Part shown: piece by piece, positions 7,082 through 13,938 of the stretch
Position numbering within the stretch: the first letter of the stretch is position 1
Layout of the letters: each line of letters begins with the position of its first letter
Source: Acidobacteriota bacterium
Lineage (GTDB): Bacteria > Acidobacteriota > Vicinamibacteria > Fen-336
Assembly (NCBI GenBank): GCA_016199625.1
Contig: JACQGI010000007.1
Location: forward strand, 1-43,129
Reading direction: 5' to 3'
DNA length: 43,129 nt
Notes under the pieces: model-generated
Databases searched by the model: none
What the model saw: only the letters and a program-made list of their open reading frames with translations
Told to the model about the DNA's origin: nothing
Position numbers and translations under genes: made by a program

Positions 7082-8016
7082 GCGAGCCCCCGGACCCACT
7101 CCCACTCGAGGGCCAGGCCGTCGTCGAGGCCCACGGTCGAGCGGAAACCCAGGTCGCGCTGGGCGGCGGTCGTGTCGGCGAAGGTGTCTCTCATGTCGCC
7201 TTTCTGGGCCTCCTCACGGACGACCTCGACGGGCCGGCCGGTGATCTGGCGGATCCTGCGCACGACGTCGTTGACGGAGACCCGCTCGCCCCCTCCGACG
7301 TTGTAGACGCAGCCTGGGCGGCCGGAGTCGGCGGCGGCGCGGGTGGCTTCCACGACGTCCGCGACGTACGTGAAGTCCCGGGTCTGCTCCCCGTCGCCGA
7401 AGATGCGCAGGGCCGCGCCATCGCGTGCCGCCTTCAGGAAGCGGTGGAAGGCCATGTCGGGGCGCTGGCGGGGGCCGTAGGCCGTGAAGTAGCGCAGGCT
7501 CACCACCGGCAAGCCGTGGTTTCGACCGTAGAGGTGGACGAGGTGCTCCGCCGCCAGCTTCGTGACGCCGTACGGCGAGACCGGCCGGCAGGGGGAGTCT
7601 TCCCGGAGGGGAAGCGCCCGCACGTCGCCGTAGACCGAGGAGGACGAAGCGTACACGACCCGCCCCACTCCCGCCGTGAGCGCGGCCTCGAGCAGGCGCT
7701 GGGTCGCGAGGACGTTGTGGCTCGTGTAGGCGGCGAAGTCGCGGCCCCAGGAGGCGCGGACGCCAGCCTGGGCGGCGAGGTGGAAGACGACGCCGGCGCC
7801 TTCGAGGAGCCCGTCGAGGGGGAGATCCTGGAGCGCCCCCTCGACGAAGCGGAAGCGGGCCTGCCCACGAGCCGTCCTGAGGTTGTCCTCCTTGATCGCG
7901 CGGGGGTAGTAGTCCACGAAGGCGTCGACCCCGACGACCTCGTGTCCTTCGGCGAGCAGACGTTCGGCCAGATGAGAGCCGATGAAGCCCGCGACGCCCG
8001 TCACCACCGCCTTCAC
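7078..8016 (-). CDS. NAD-dependent sugar-nucleotide epimerase (extended SDR)
   Basis: A 312-residue extended short-chain dehydrogenase. It has the Rossmann loop GVAGFIGSHLAERL (7-20), HLAAQAGVR (near 75), the catalytic SSSSVYG (near 124) and YGVTK (Y-x3-K near 149), and the C-terminal substrate region RDFTYVADVV and YNVGGGERVSV. It resembles UDP-glucose and UDP-glucuronate 4-epimerases; the exact sugar cannot be read. It could supply an epimerised or uronic sugar for the same envelope polysaccharide as the genes at 299-4215. Start and stop both form 4-bp GTGA overlaps with the neighbours, indicating translational coupling. Confidence 0.88.
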   Translation of the reverse strand: MKAVVTGVAGFIGSHLAERLLAEGHEVVGVDAFVDYYPRAIKEDNLRTARGQARFRFVEGALQDLPLDGLLEGAGVVFHLAAQAGVRASWGRDFAAYTSHNVLATQRLLEAALTAGVGRVVYASSSSVYGDVRALPLREDSPCRPVSPYGVTKLAAEHLVHLYGRNHGLPVVSLRYFTAYGPRQRPDMAFHRFLKAARDGAALRIFGDGEQTRDFTYVADVVEATRAAADSGRPGCVYNVGGGERVSVNDVVRRIRQITGRPVEVVREEAQKGDMRDTFADTTAAQRDLGFRSTVGLDDGLALEWEWVRGLA

Positions 8017-8411
8017 GCCAGCAGCCTCCGCAGCTCCTCGGGCAGGCGCCTGGGCCGTCCGTGGGCGTCCACGGAGGCATGGGCCGTCGTGCCCGTGGCG
8101 AGCAACGCGTCGCCGCCGGCCCTGTGGACCTCGTACGTGAAGCCGACCCGGACGCCCGTCAGGGACGTCACCCGCGTCCGGATCTCTAGGACGTCGTCGT
8201 AGAACGCCGGTCTCAGAAACCGGGCGTGTGTCTCGATCACCGGCAGGCGCAACCCCTTCTTCTCCATGTCGCGGTACGTGACGCCCCGTTCACGGAGGAG
8301 GTCCGTCCGGCCGACCTCGAACCAGGCGAAGTACTCCCCGTGCCAGGCGACGCCCATCTGATCGGTCTCGGCGTAGCGGACCCGCACCGTGGTCGTGGAC
8401 TGGGCTCTCAC
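8013..8411 (-). CDS. ybgC: Acyl-CoA thioesterase, YbgC/4-hydroxybenzoyl-CoA thioesterase family
   Basis: A 132-residue single hotdog-fold thioesterase, the normal length of the family. The signature RYAETDQMGVAWHGEYFAWF (about 12-31) carries the catalytic Asp of YbgC/FadM enzymes, and the long hotdog helix follows (EVGRTDLLRERG). These enzymes hydrolyse short- or medium-chain acyl-CoA in the cytoplasm. In proteobacteria ybgC precedes tol-pal; here it is inside a housekeeping operon, with GTGA overlaps to rpe and to the epimerase. Its true substrate is unknown. Confidence 0.87.
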   Translation of the reverse strand: MRAQSTTTVRVRYAETDQMGVAWHGEYFAWFEVGRTDLLRERGVTYRDMEKKGLRLPVIETHARFLRPAFYDDVLEIRTRVTSLTGVRVGFTYEVHRAGGDALLATGTTAHASVDAHGRPRRLPEELRRLLA

Positions 8412-9058
8412 CGGGCGGCCTCGACGAGGCGGCGGACGGCGGCCTCGGGGTCCCCCTGGCCGAAGACCGCCGATCCGGCGACCAGGATCTCGGCTCCGGC
8501 GTCCACGAGAGCGCGGACGTTGGCCGCATCGACGCCACCGTCCACCTCGATCTGCGTCCGAAGGCCGCGCTGGCGGATGGTCGCCGCGAGCCTCCGCACC
8601 TTGTCGAGGCTGGCGGGGAGGAAGCTCTGGCCGCCGAACCCCGGGTTCACGGACATGACCAGCACGTAGTCGAGCTCGGGCAGGACCTCGTCCAGGCTGG
8701 ACAGGGGAGTCGAGGGGTTGACGGCGACGCCGGCCCGCACGCCGCGACCGCGCAGGTGGGCGAGGGCCCGCTGCAGGTGAGGCAGGGCCTCGACGTGGAG
8801 GCTGATCCAGGACGCGCCGGCGTCGATGAACCCGTCGAGATACCGGTCGGCGTTCTCGATCATCAAGTGCGCGTCGATCGGGAGCGACGTCGCCCGGCGG
8901 AGGGCACGGACCACGGCGGGCCCCAGGGTGAGGTTCGGCACGAAGTGGCCGTCCATGACGTCCGCGTGGACCATGCCGGCGCCGCCGCGCTCGGCGCGGG
9001 AGACCTCCTCTGCCAAGCGGCCGAAGTCCGCCGAGAGGATCGACGGGGCGAGGATCAC
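8408..9058 (-). CDS. rpe: Ribulose-phosphate 3-epimerase
   Basis: Rpe interconverts ribulose-5-phosphate and xylulose-5-phosphate in the pentose phosphate pathway. The 216-residue TIM barrel shows every landmark: APSILSADFGRL (catalytic Ser/Asp), HADVMDGHFVPN (metal His and Asp), IDAHLMIENADRY, VMSVNPGFGGQSF, and the phosphate site IEVDGGVDAAN plus VAGSAVFG. Length is typical. The start is GTG at 9058, in a GTGA overlap with the PASTA gene stop. Placement after rsmB and a PASTA gene mirrors the rsmB-prkC-rpe order of Firmicutes. Confidence 0.95.
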   Translation of the reverse strand: MILAPSILSADFGRLAEEVSRAERGGAGMVHADVMDGHFVPNLTLGPAVVRALRRATSLPIDAHLMIENADRYLDGFIDAGASWISLHVEALPHLQRALAHLRGRGVRAGVAVNPSTPLSSLDEVLPELDYVLVMSVNPGFGGQSFLPASLDKVRRLAATIRQRGLRTQIEVDGGVDAANVRALVDAGAEILVAGSAVFGQGDPEAAVRRLVEAAR

Positions 9059-9789
9059 GAGGCCGCCTTGCTCACGTCCAGGCTCACGGTGGTCCGAGGG
9101 CTGACACGGCGGCCCGCCGCGGGTGTCTGCCGGAGGATGATCCCGGGGGCCACTCCCGGATAGGTCCGGTAGCGTACCTCCGCGACCTTGAGCCCGGCCA
9201 GCTTCAACGTCTCCAAGACGTCCTCCGCCTTTCGGCCGATCAGATCCGGCATCAAGTAGTCCCGTCCGACGGGCCCACGGCTCGCGAGGAGAGAGGCCCC
9301 CTCACCGACGCTGTCCGTCTCGCCCGCCGGCGGCCGCTGTACGAGCACGGTGCCCTCCTGCGCCGGCGCGTCGACTTCCACGACGCGGGCCACCGGTATG
9401 CGGGCCTGCTCGAGCATGAGCCGCGCCGTCCTCAGGCTCTCGCCCTCGACGGCGGGGACGACGAGGCGCCGTGGACCGAGGCTGAGCCAGACCCGTACGC
9501 TCCGGTTCGCCTTGAGCCGCGCTCCCGGCGGCGGGTCCTGGGCCACGATCCGGTCCGCGGTCACCTTGGGATCGTGGCGCTTGCCTTCGACCCTCACGAG
9601 GAGCCCCTGACGAGCCGCCAGCGATCCCGCGTCCGGGATCCGCCGTTCGAGGAGCGAGGGCACCGTCACCTCCTGGGAGGTGAGGACCACTCGCATCGTG
9701 GTCACCGCGCTCAAGGCGGCCGTGACCAGCAACGCCAGGGCGAGGAGGCCGTGCTTCACGAGGAAGACGGCGAAGCGCTTGATCCTCAC
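9055..9789 (-). CDS. Membrane-anchored protein with three PASTA domains and no kinase domain
   Basis: A 244-residue protein: a short basic cytoplasmic tail (MRIKRF), one transmembrane helix (about 12-33), then three tandem PASTA domains outside the membrane (about 40-108, 109-175, 177-242). Each starts with the VP/MP motif (VTVPSLL, LVVPAVEG, YLMPDLIG) and ends with the P-x-G-x-x-V signature (PPPGARLKANRSV, PPAGETDSVGEGA, TPAAGRRVSPRTTV). PASTA domains bind peptidoglycan or muropeptides and normally end PrkC/Stk1 kinases or PBPs; neither partner domain is present here. The GTG start has GGGGAG upstream. See the finding on its position in the operon. Confidence 0.88.
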   Translation of the reverse strand: MRIKRFAVFLVKHGLLALALLVTAALSAVTTMRVVLTSQEVTVPSLLERRIPDAGSLAARQGLLVRVEGKRHDPKVTADRIVAQDPPPGARLKANRSVRVWLSLGPRRLVVPAVEGESLRTARLMLEQARIPVARVVEVDAPAQEGTVLVQRPPAGETDSVGEGASLLASRGPVGRDYLMPDLIGRKAEDVLETLKLAGLKVAEVRYRTYPGVAPGIILRQTPAAGRRVSPRTTVSLDVSKAAS

Positions 9790-9841
9790 GGCGTCTCCCC
9801 GGCTCCGCTCCTCGTAAGTCGAAGCGACAGCCTACCACAGG

Positions 9842-11119
9842 TCAGGCGCGGCGCAGTACCGCGACGAAGAACGCGTCCCCGCCGTGGGCCTCGGGGCGTG
9901 TGCGGAGGAACGGGCCCGCCGCGAACGTCGTCGCCCACTCCGGGGTCTCGGGGCGCAGGTCGGGGTGCGCGTCGAGGAAGGAGCCGAGCACGTGCTCGTT
10001 CTCCTCCGGCTCGACCGAGCACGTCGCGTAGACCAGCACCCCGCCGGGCGCGACGAGCGGCGCGAGGGCGTGGAGGAGCTCCGTCTGGCGCCGAGCGTGA
10101 CGAGGAAGGTCGTCCGGGCCGGCGCGCCAGCGGAGGTCGGGGTGCCGTCCGATGGTGCCGAGGCCGCTGCACGGCGCGTCGAGGAGGACGCCGGCGAAGG
10201 GCGTCCGGAACGGCGGGCGTCGGGCGTCGGCCCCCACGCAGGCCACGTTCGACGCCCCCCACTTCCGCACCAGCCCGGCCAGGACGCGGAGGCGGCGCGG
10301 CGAGGCCTCGGCGGCGACCACGCGTCCCTGGGGCCCGGCGACGTCGGCCATCAGCATGGCCTTGCCGCCGGGGGCGGCGCAGGCGTCGAGGCGGAGGCCG
10401 GGGCCTCCGGCCAGGCGGCCCGCGAGCTGCGAGCCCTGGTCCTGCAGGTAGAGGACGGCCTCGGCCCCGAGGTCGGCCGCGCGGCCCGCCGTGGCCAGCC
10501 ACGCGCCCGGGACCGCGAGGGGCCGTGGCTCGAGGCTCGCGGCGCGGGCCTCGGCGTCGGAAACCCGAGGGTTCAGCCGGTAGACGGTGGGCGGCGTCGC
10601 GAGGAAACCGCGGGCGCGGGCGACGGCGACGTCCGGGCCGAGTCGCGCCACCCATCGCTCCGCGAGCCAGAGGGGGAGGGAGCCTTCGGTCGTGAGCCAG
10701 CCGAGAGGGTCGGCCGACGGGTCGGGGGCGGGCCGAGCGCCCTCGCGGGCGAGGCGGCGCAATACGGCGTTCACGAAGCCGCTCGCCTGCGGCGTCCCTC
10801 TGCGGACCAGGTCCACGGACTCCGAGACCGCGGCCCGCGCAGGCACGCGCATGCGGAGGAGCTGGTAGGCCCCCAGCCGGAGAGCGGCGAGCACCGGCGG
10901 ATCCAGCTCGTCGAGGGGCCGGCCGGACAGGTGCGAGAGGGAGTGGTCCAGGGCGCCCCGGTGACGCAGCGTCCCCAGGAGGATCTCGTGGAGGAAGGCG
11001 CGGTCGCGGGGAGAAAGGGCCTCGACCTCGTGCGCGGCGAGGCGCTCGGCGAGGGTGGCTCCGCCGCGCTCGGTGCGGAGGAGGATCTCCAGTGCCAGCT
11101 GGCGCGACGGGGTGGGCAC
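9842..11119 (-). CDS. rsmB: 16S rRNA (cytosine-967 C5) methyltransferase
   Basis: RsmB methylates C967 of 16S rRNA using S-adenosylmethionine. The 425-residue product has the NusB-like RNA-binding domain at the N-terminus (about 1-130; RQLALEILLRTERGGA, FVNAVLRRL) and a Rossmann methyltransferase domain after it. The SAM loop DACAAPGGKA is at 245-254, DAPCSGLGTIGRHPD holds Cys317, and YATCSVEPEENE holds the nucleophile-pair partner Cys367; both cysteines are needed by m5C enzymes. It follows fmt by 10 bp, and the start at 11119 is the conserved N-terminus. A 52-bp gap separates it from the PASTA gene, the widest inside this operon. Confidence 0.95.
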   Translation of the reverse strand: MPTPSRQLALEILLRTERGGATLAERLAAHEVEALSPRDRAFLHEILLGTLRHRGALDHSLSHLSGRPLDELDPPVLAALRLGAYQLLRMRVPARAAVSESVDLVRRGTPQASGFVNAVLRRLAREGARPAPDPSADPLGWLTTEGSLPLWLAERWVARLGPDVAVARARGFLATPPTVYRLNPRVSDAEARAASLEPRPLAVPGAWLATAGRAADLGAEAVLYLQDQGSQLAGRLAGGPGLRLDACAAPGGKAMLMADVAGPQGRVVAAEASPRRLRVLAGLVRKWGASNVACVGADARRPPFRTPFAGVLLDAPCSGLGTIGRHPDLRWRAGPDDLPRHARRQTELLHALAPLVAPGGVLVYATCSVEPEENEHVLGSFLDAHPDLRPETPEWATTFAAGPFLRTRPEAHGGDAFFVAVLRRA

Positions 11120-11129
11120 GTCCTGCGCC

Positions 11130-12053
11130 TCAGCCGAGCCGCATCCCGGGTGCGAGGCGGGTCCCGGCGGCGAAGGCCACGGCGGGCATGGCGCGCCGGC
11201 TCTCGGGTTGCACCTCGAGGAGGCTCACCCGCGTGTCTCCGCCGCAGGCCACGACGAGACCCTCCCGATCCAGGGCCACGATCGTCCCTGGCTCGCCGGG
11301 GCCCGGCTCGGCCGTGCGCGCCCTCAGCACCTTCAGCACCTGGCCTGCGAGCCGCGTGTAGGCTCCGGGCCAGGGATGGAAGCCGCGCACCCGGGCGGCG
11401 AGCGCCGGGGCGGGACGGCGCCAGTCGATCTGCCCGTCCTCCTTCCGGAGGAGCGGTGCGAGCGTCGCGCGGGCGTGATCCTGAGGGGTCGGGGAGAGGG
11501 TTCCTGCCTCCACGCCGCGGAGCGTCTCGACGAGCAGCTCGGCGCCGAGGCGCGCGAGGCGCGGTTCGAGAGCGGCGGCGGTCTCATCGGGTCCGATGGA
11601 CGTCGCCCGCTGCAGCAGCACCGGACCCGTGTCGAGCCCCTCGTCTATGAGCATGGTGCTGACGCCGGTTTCCGTCTCTTCGTTGGCGACGGCCCATTGG
11701 ACGGGCGCGGCGCCGCGATAGCGGGGGAGCAGGGAGGCGTGGACGTTCACGGTCCCGCGCGGCGGGACGTCGAGGACCGCCCGCGGGAGGATCTGTCCAT
11801 ACGCGACCACCACCTGGAGCTGCGGCGCGAGACGGCGCAGCTCGGCCTCGGCCTCCCGGATGCGCCGCGGCTGGAGCACGGGCAGGGCGCGTGCCTCGGC
11901 AATGGGCTTCACCGGCGGCGGCGTCACGGTCCGACCGCGGCCCTTCCCGCGGTCGGGCTGCGTGACGACGGCGGCGATCTCGTGGCCGGCCGCGAGGAGA
12001 GCCTCGAGGGACGGGATCGCGAACGAGCCGGAGCCGAGGAAGACGAGGCGCAT
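11130..12053 (-). CDS. fmt: Methionyl-tRNA formyltransferase
   Basis: Fmt formylates the initiator Met-tRNA with 10-formyltetrahydrofolate. The 307-residue product starts MRLVFLGSGSFAIPSLEALL. Its active site HASLLPRYRGAAPVQWA carries Asn103 and His105, with Asp141 in LDTGPVLLQ, matching the N/H/D set of the family. The C-terminal domain (about 205-300) is the usual beta-barrel that binds tRNA (KVLRA, PGTIVA, ACGGDTRVSLLEVQPESRR). def lies just upstream (19-bp gap), the standard def-fmt pair, so formylation and deformylation are coexpressed. Confidence 0.96.
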   Translation of the reverse strand: MRLVFLGSGSFAIPSLEALLAAGHEIAAVVTQPDRGKGRGRTVTPPPVKPIAEARALPVLQPRRIREAEAELRRLAPQLQVVVAYGQILPRAVLDVPPRGTVNVHASLLPRYRGAAPVQWAVANEETETGVSTMLIDEGLDTGPVLLQRATSIGPDETAAALEPRLARLGAELLVETLRGVEAGTLSPTPQDHARATLAPLLRKEDGQIDWRRPAPALAARVRGFHPWPGAYTRLAGQVLKVLRARTAEPGPGEPGTIVALDREGLVVACGGDTRVSLLEVQPESRRAMPAVAFAAGTRLAPGMRLG

Positions 12054-12072
12054 CGGGCGAGCAGGGGCCGTC

Positions 12073-12591
12073 CTACTCCTCCCAGTCGCCGGCTTTCGCC
12101 TTCTTGCGGAGCTTCCGCTTGAGCAGGTCGCGCTTCAAGGGCGTCAGGCGGTCGACGAAGAGGAGGCCGTCGATGTGGTCGATCTCGTGGCAGAAGGCGC
12201 GCGCCAGCAGCTCGGTGGCGGTGTACACGCGCTCCTTGCCGTCGAGGTCCGTTCCCTTGACGGTGACGCGGGTGGGTCGCGCCGGCGCGCCGCCGTATCC
12301 GGGGACCGAGAGGCAGCCCTCCTCTTCGCGCTGCTCGCCCTCCTTCTCGACGAACTCGGGATTGACGAGCTTGATGAGCTCCCTGGCGCTCTTGCCCACC
12401 GAGAGGTCGATGACGATCACCCTGAGGGGCACGGCGACCTGGGGCGCCGCGAGACCGATCCCGGGCGCGGCGTACATCGTCTCGACCATGTCCTTCACGA
12501 GGGCCGCGACCGAGCCGTCGATCTCCACGACCGGGGCCGATGGCGCGTGCAGCACCGGATGGCCCCACTTCACGATGGGGCGGATCGCCAT
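12073..12591 (-). CDS. def: Peptide deformylase
   Basis: Def removes the formyl group from nascent proteins; it is an Fe/Zn metalloenzyme at the ribosome exit. All three motifs are intact in 172 residues: GIGLAAPQ (44-51), EGCLS (91-95, metal ligand Cys93) and HEIDH (135-139, two His ligands and the catalytic Glu). The C-terminal tail is lysine-rich. The start codon directly abuts the aroC stop with no gap (TAG then ATG), so translation is probably coupled to aroC. Confidence 0.96.
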   Translation of the reverse strand: MAIRPIVKWGHPVLHAPSAPVVEIDGSVAALVKDMVETMYAAPGIGLAAPQVAVPLRVIVIDLSVGKSARELIKLVNPEFVEKEGEQREEEGCLSVPGYGGAPARPTRVTVKGTDLDGKERVYTATELLARAFCHEIDHIDGLLFVDRLTPLKRDLLKRKLRKKAKAGDWEE

Positions 12592-13779
12592 CTACTCCTC
12601 CCGGGGCCGCCGGGAGAGGAACTCCCGCCAGGCCGCCCGCGTGGACTCCAGGTGGGCGAGGAGCTCCGCCAGGGAGTCGCCGCCGAGCTTCTCGAGGAGG
12701 GCATCGGCCAGGACGAGGGCGAGCATGGCCTCGGCCACGACTCCCGCCGCCGGCACGACGCACGTGTCGCTGCGCTCGACGGACGCGGTCTGGGGCTCCT
12801 TGGTCCGGAGGTCCACGGAGCGCAGCGGCATCAGGAGCGTCGGGATCGGCTTGACCACGGCCTGGGCGCGGATCTCCTCGCCGTTGCTGACGCCCCCCTC
12901 GAGACCGCCGGCCCGGTTGCTGCCGCGATGCAGCCCCTGGGCGTCGTCGAACAGGATCTCGTCGTGGAACGACGAGCCGGGCGTCGCCCCCGCCTCGAAG
13001 CCCGCCCCGAGGGCCACGGCCTTCACGGCCTGGATGGACATGAGGGCCTGTGCGATCCGGCCGTCGAGTCGCCGGTCCCACTGCGAGAACGAGCCGAGAC
13101 CGGCCGGGACGCCCCGGGCGACGACCTCGACGACGCCTCCGACGGTGTCTCCCGCGCGCCTCGCCCTGTCGATCTCCGCGACCATGGCGGCCGCGGTGGC
13201 GGCGTGGGTGCACCGTACGGGGCTGTCCTCGACGCCGGCCAGAAGCTCCCAGGAGACGAGTGCCGTGGGCAGGGCCGCGGAGCCGATGCGCACGACGTGG
13301 CTTCGCACCTCGACGCCGGCCGCCGTGAGCAGGCCGCGGACGAGGGACCCGGCGGCCACGCGCATGGTCGTCTCGCGAGCGCTCGCCCGCTCGAGGACGT
13401 TGCGCAGGTCGTCGGTGAGGTACTTGAGGGCGCCGGCCAGGTCGGCGTGCCCGGGACGAGGGTGCCGGAGCGCGCGCCGCCGCCGCGCTTCGGGCGGCTG
13501 CGGGTCGGGGGACATGACGTCGCTCCAGTTCTCGTGGTCGCGGTTGCGGACGACGAGCGTCACCGGACCGCCGAGGGTTCTCCCGTGACGCACGCCGGAG
13601 AGGATCTCGACCGCGTCGGTCTCGATCTTCATCCGCCCGCCGCGCCCGTAGCCGCCCTGCCGGCGGCGGAGGTCCGCGTCGATGGCCGACCGGTCCACGT
13701 GCACGCCTGCCGGCAGGCCCTCGACGACCACCGTGAGGGCGGGGCCGTGGGACTCTCCGGCGGTGAGAAAGCGCAGCAT
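12592..13779 (-). CDS. aroC: Chorismate synthase
   Basis: AroC forms chorismate from EPSP with reduced FMN, the last shikimate step. The 395-residue product starts with the canonical [15 protein letters not shown] and has the [12 protein letters not shown] loop, [33 protein letters not shown], and [16 protein letters not shown]-type residues (ERASARETT near 137). Length fits the long bacterial form. It is the first gene of a nine-gene operon. The promoter is so close to the start codon (11 bases from the -10) that the mRNA should have a leader of only about five bases and no ribosome-binding site is visible. Confidence 0.96.
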   Translation of the reverse strand: MLRFLTAGESHGPALTVVVEGLPAGVHVDRSAIDADLRRRQGGYGRGGRMKIETDAVEILSGVRHGRTLGGPVTLVVRNRDHENWSDVMSPDPQPPEARRRRALRHPRPGHADLAGALKYLTDDLRNVLERASARETTMRVAAGSLVRGLLTAAGVEVRSHVVRIGSAALPTALVSWELLAGVEDSPVRCTHAATAAAMVAEIDRARRAGDTVGGVVEVVARGVPAGLGSFSQWDRRLDGRIAQALMSIQAVKAVALGAGFEAGATPGSSFHDEILFDDAQGLHRGSNRAGGLEGGVSNGEEIRAQAVVKPIPTLLMPLRSVDLRTKEPQTASVERSDTCVVPAAGVVAEAMLALVLADALLEKLGGDSLAELLAHLESTRAAWREFLSRRPREE

Positions 13780-13790
13780 CGGAAGGGGCG

Positions 13791-13819
13791 AGACTAGGGC
13801 AGGCCCCAGGGCCTGTCAA
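13791..13819 (-). promoter_or_regulatory. Sigma-70-type promoter of the aroC operon
   Basis: The minus strand reads consensus TTGACA (13819-13814), a 17-bp spacer and TAGTCT (13796-13791). The ATG of aroC is at 13779, only 11 bases beyond the -10, so transcription should begin about five bases before the start codon. Confidence 0.72.
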
Positions 13820-13851
13820 GAACGCCGAGGCGCGATGCCAGTCCCGGGTCC

Positions 13852-13875
13852 TGAGACACTCGGCTTTGTGTCACA
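13852..13875. promoter_or_regulatory. Inverted repeat in the aroC / sigma-54-activator gap, possible operator
   Basis: TGAGACAC and GTGTCACA flank an 8-bp spacer; the inner GACAC/GTGTC pair is exact. It lies between the divergent aroC promoter and the activator gene, about 80 bp upstream of the predicted aroC start. The activator gene itself has only a weak TAGTCT (13906-13911) before its GGGAGG ribosome-binding site. Which gene it would control is unknown. Confidence 0.3.
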
Positions 13876-13938
13876 CCGCCCCCGTCCGTCCCGGCGTGGG
13901 GCGGATAGTCTCCCGCCCTCGACCGGGAGGCCAAGGAC

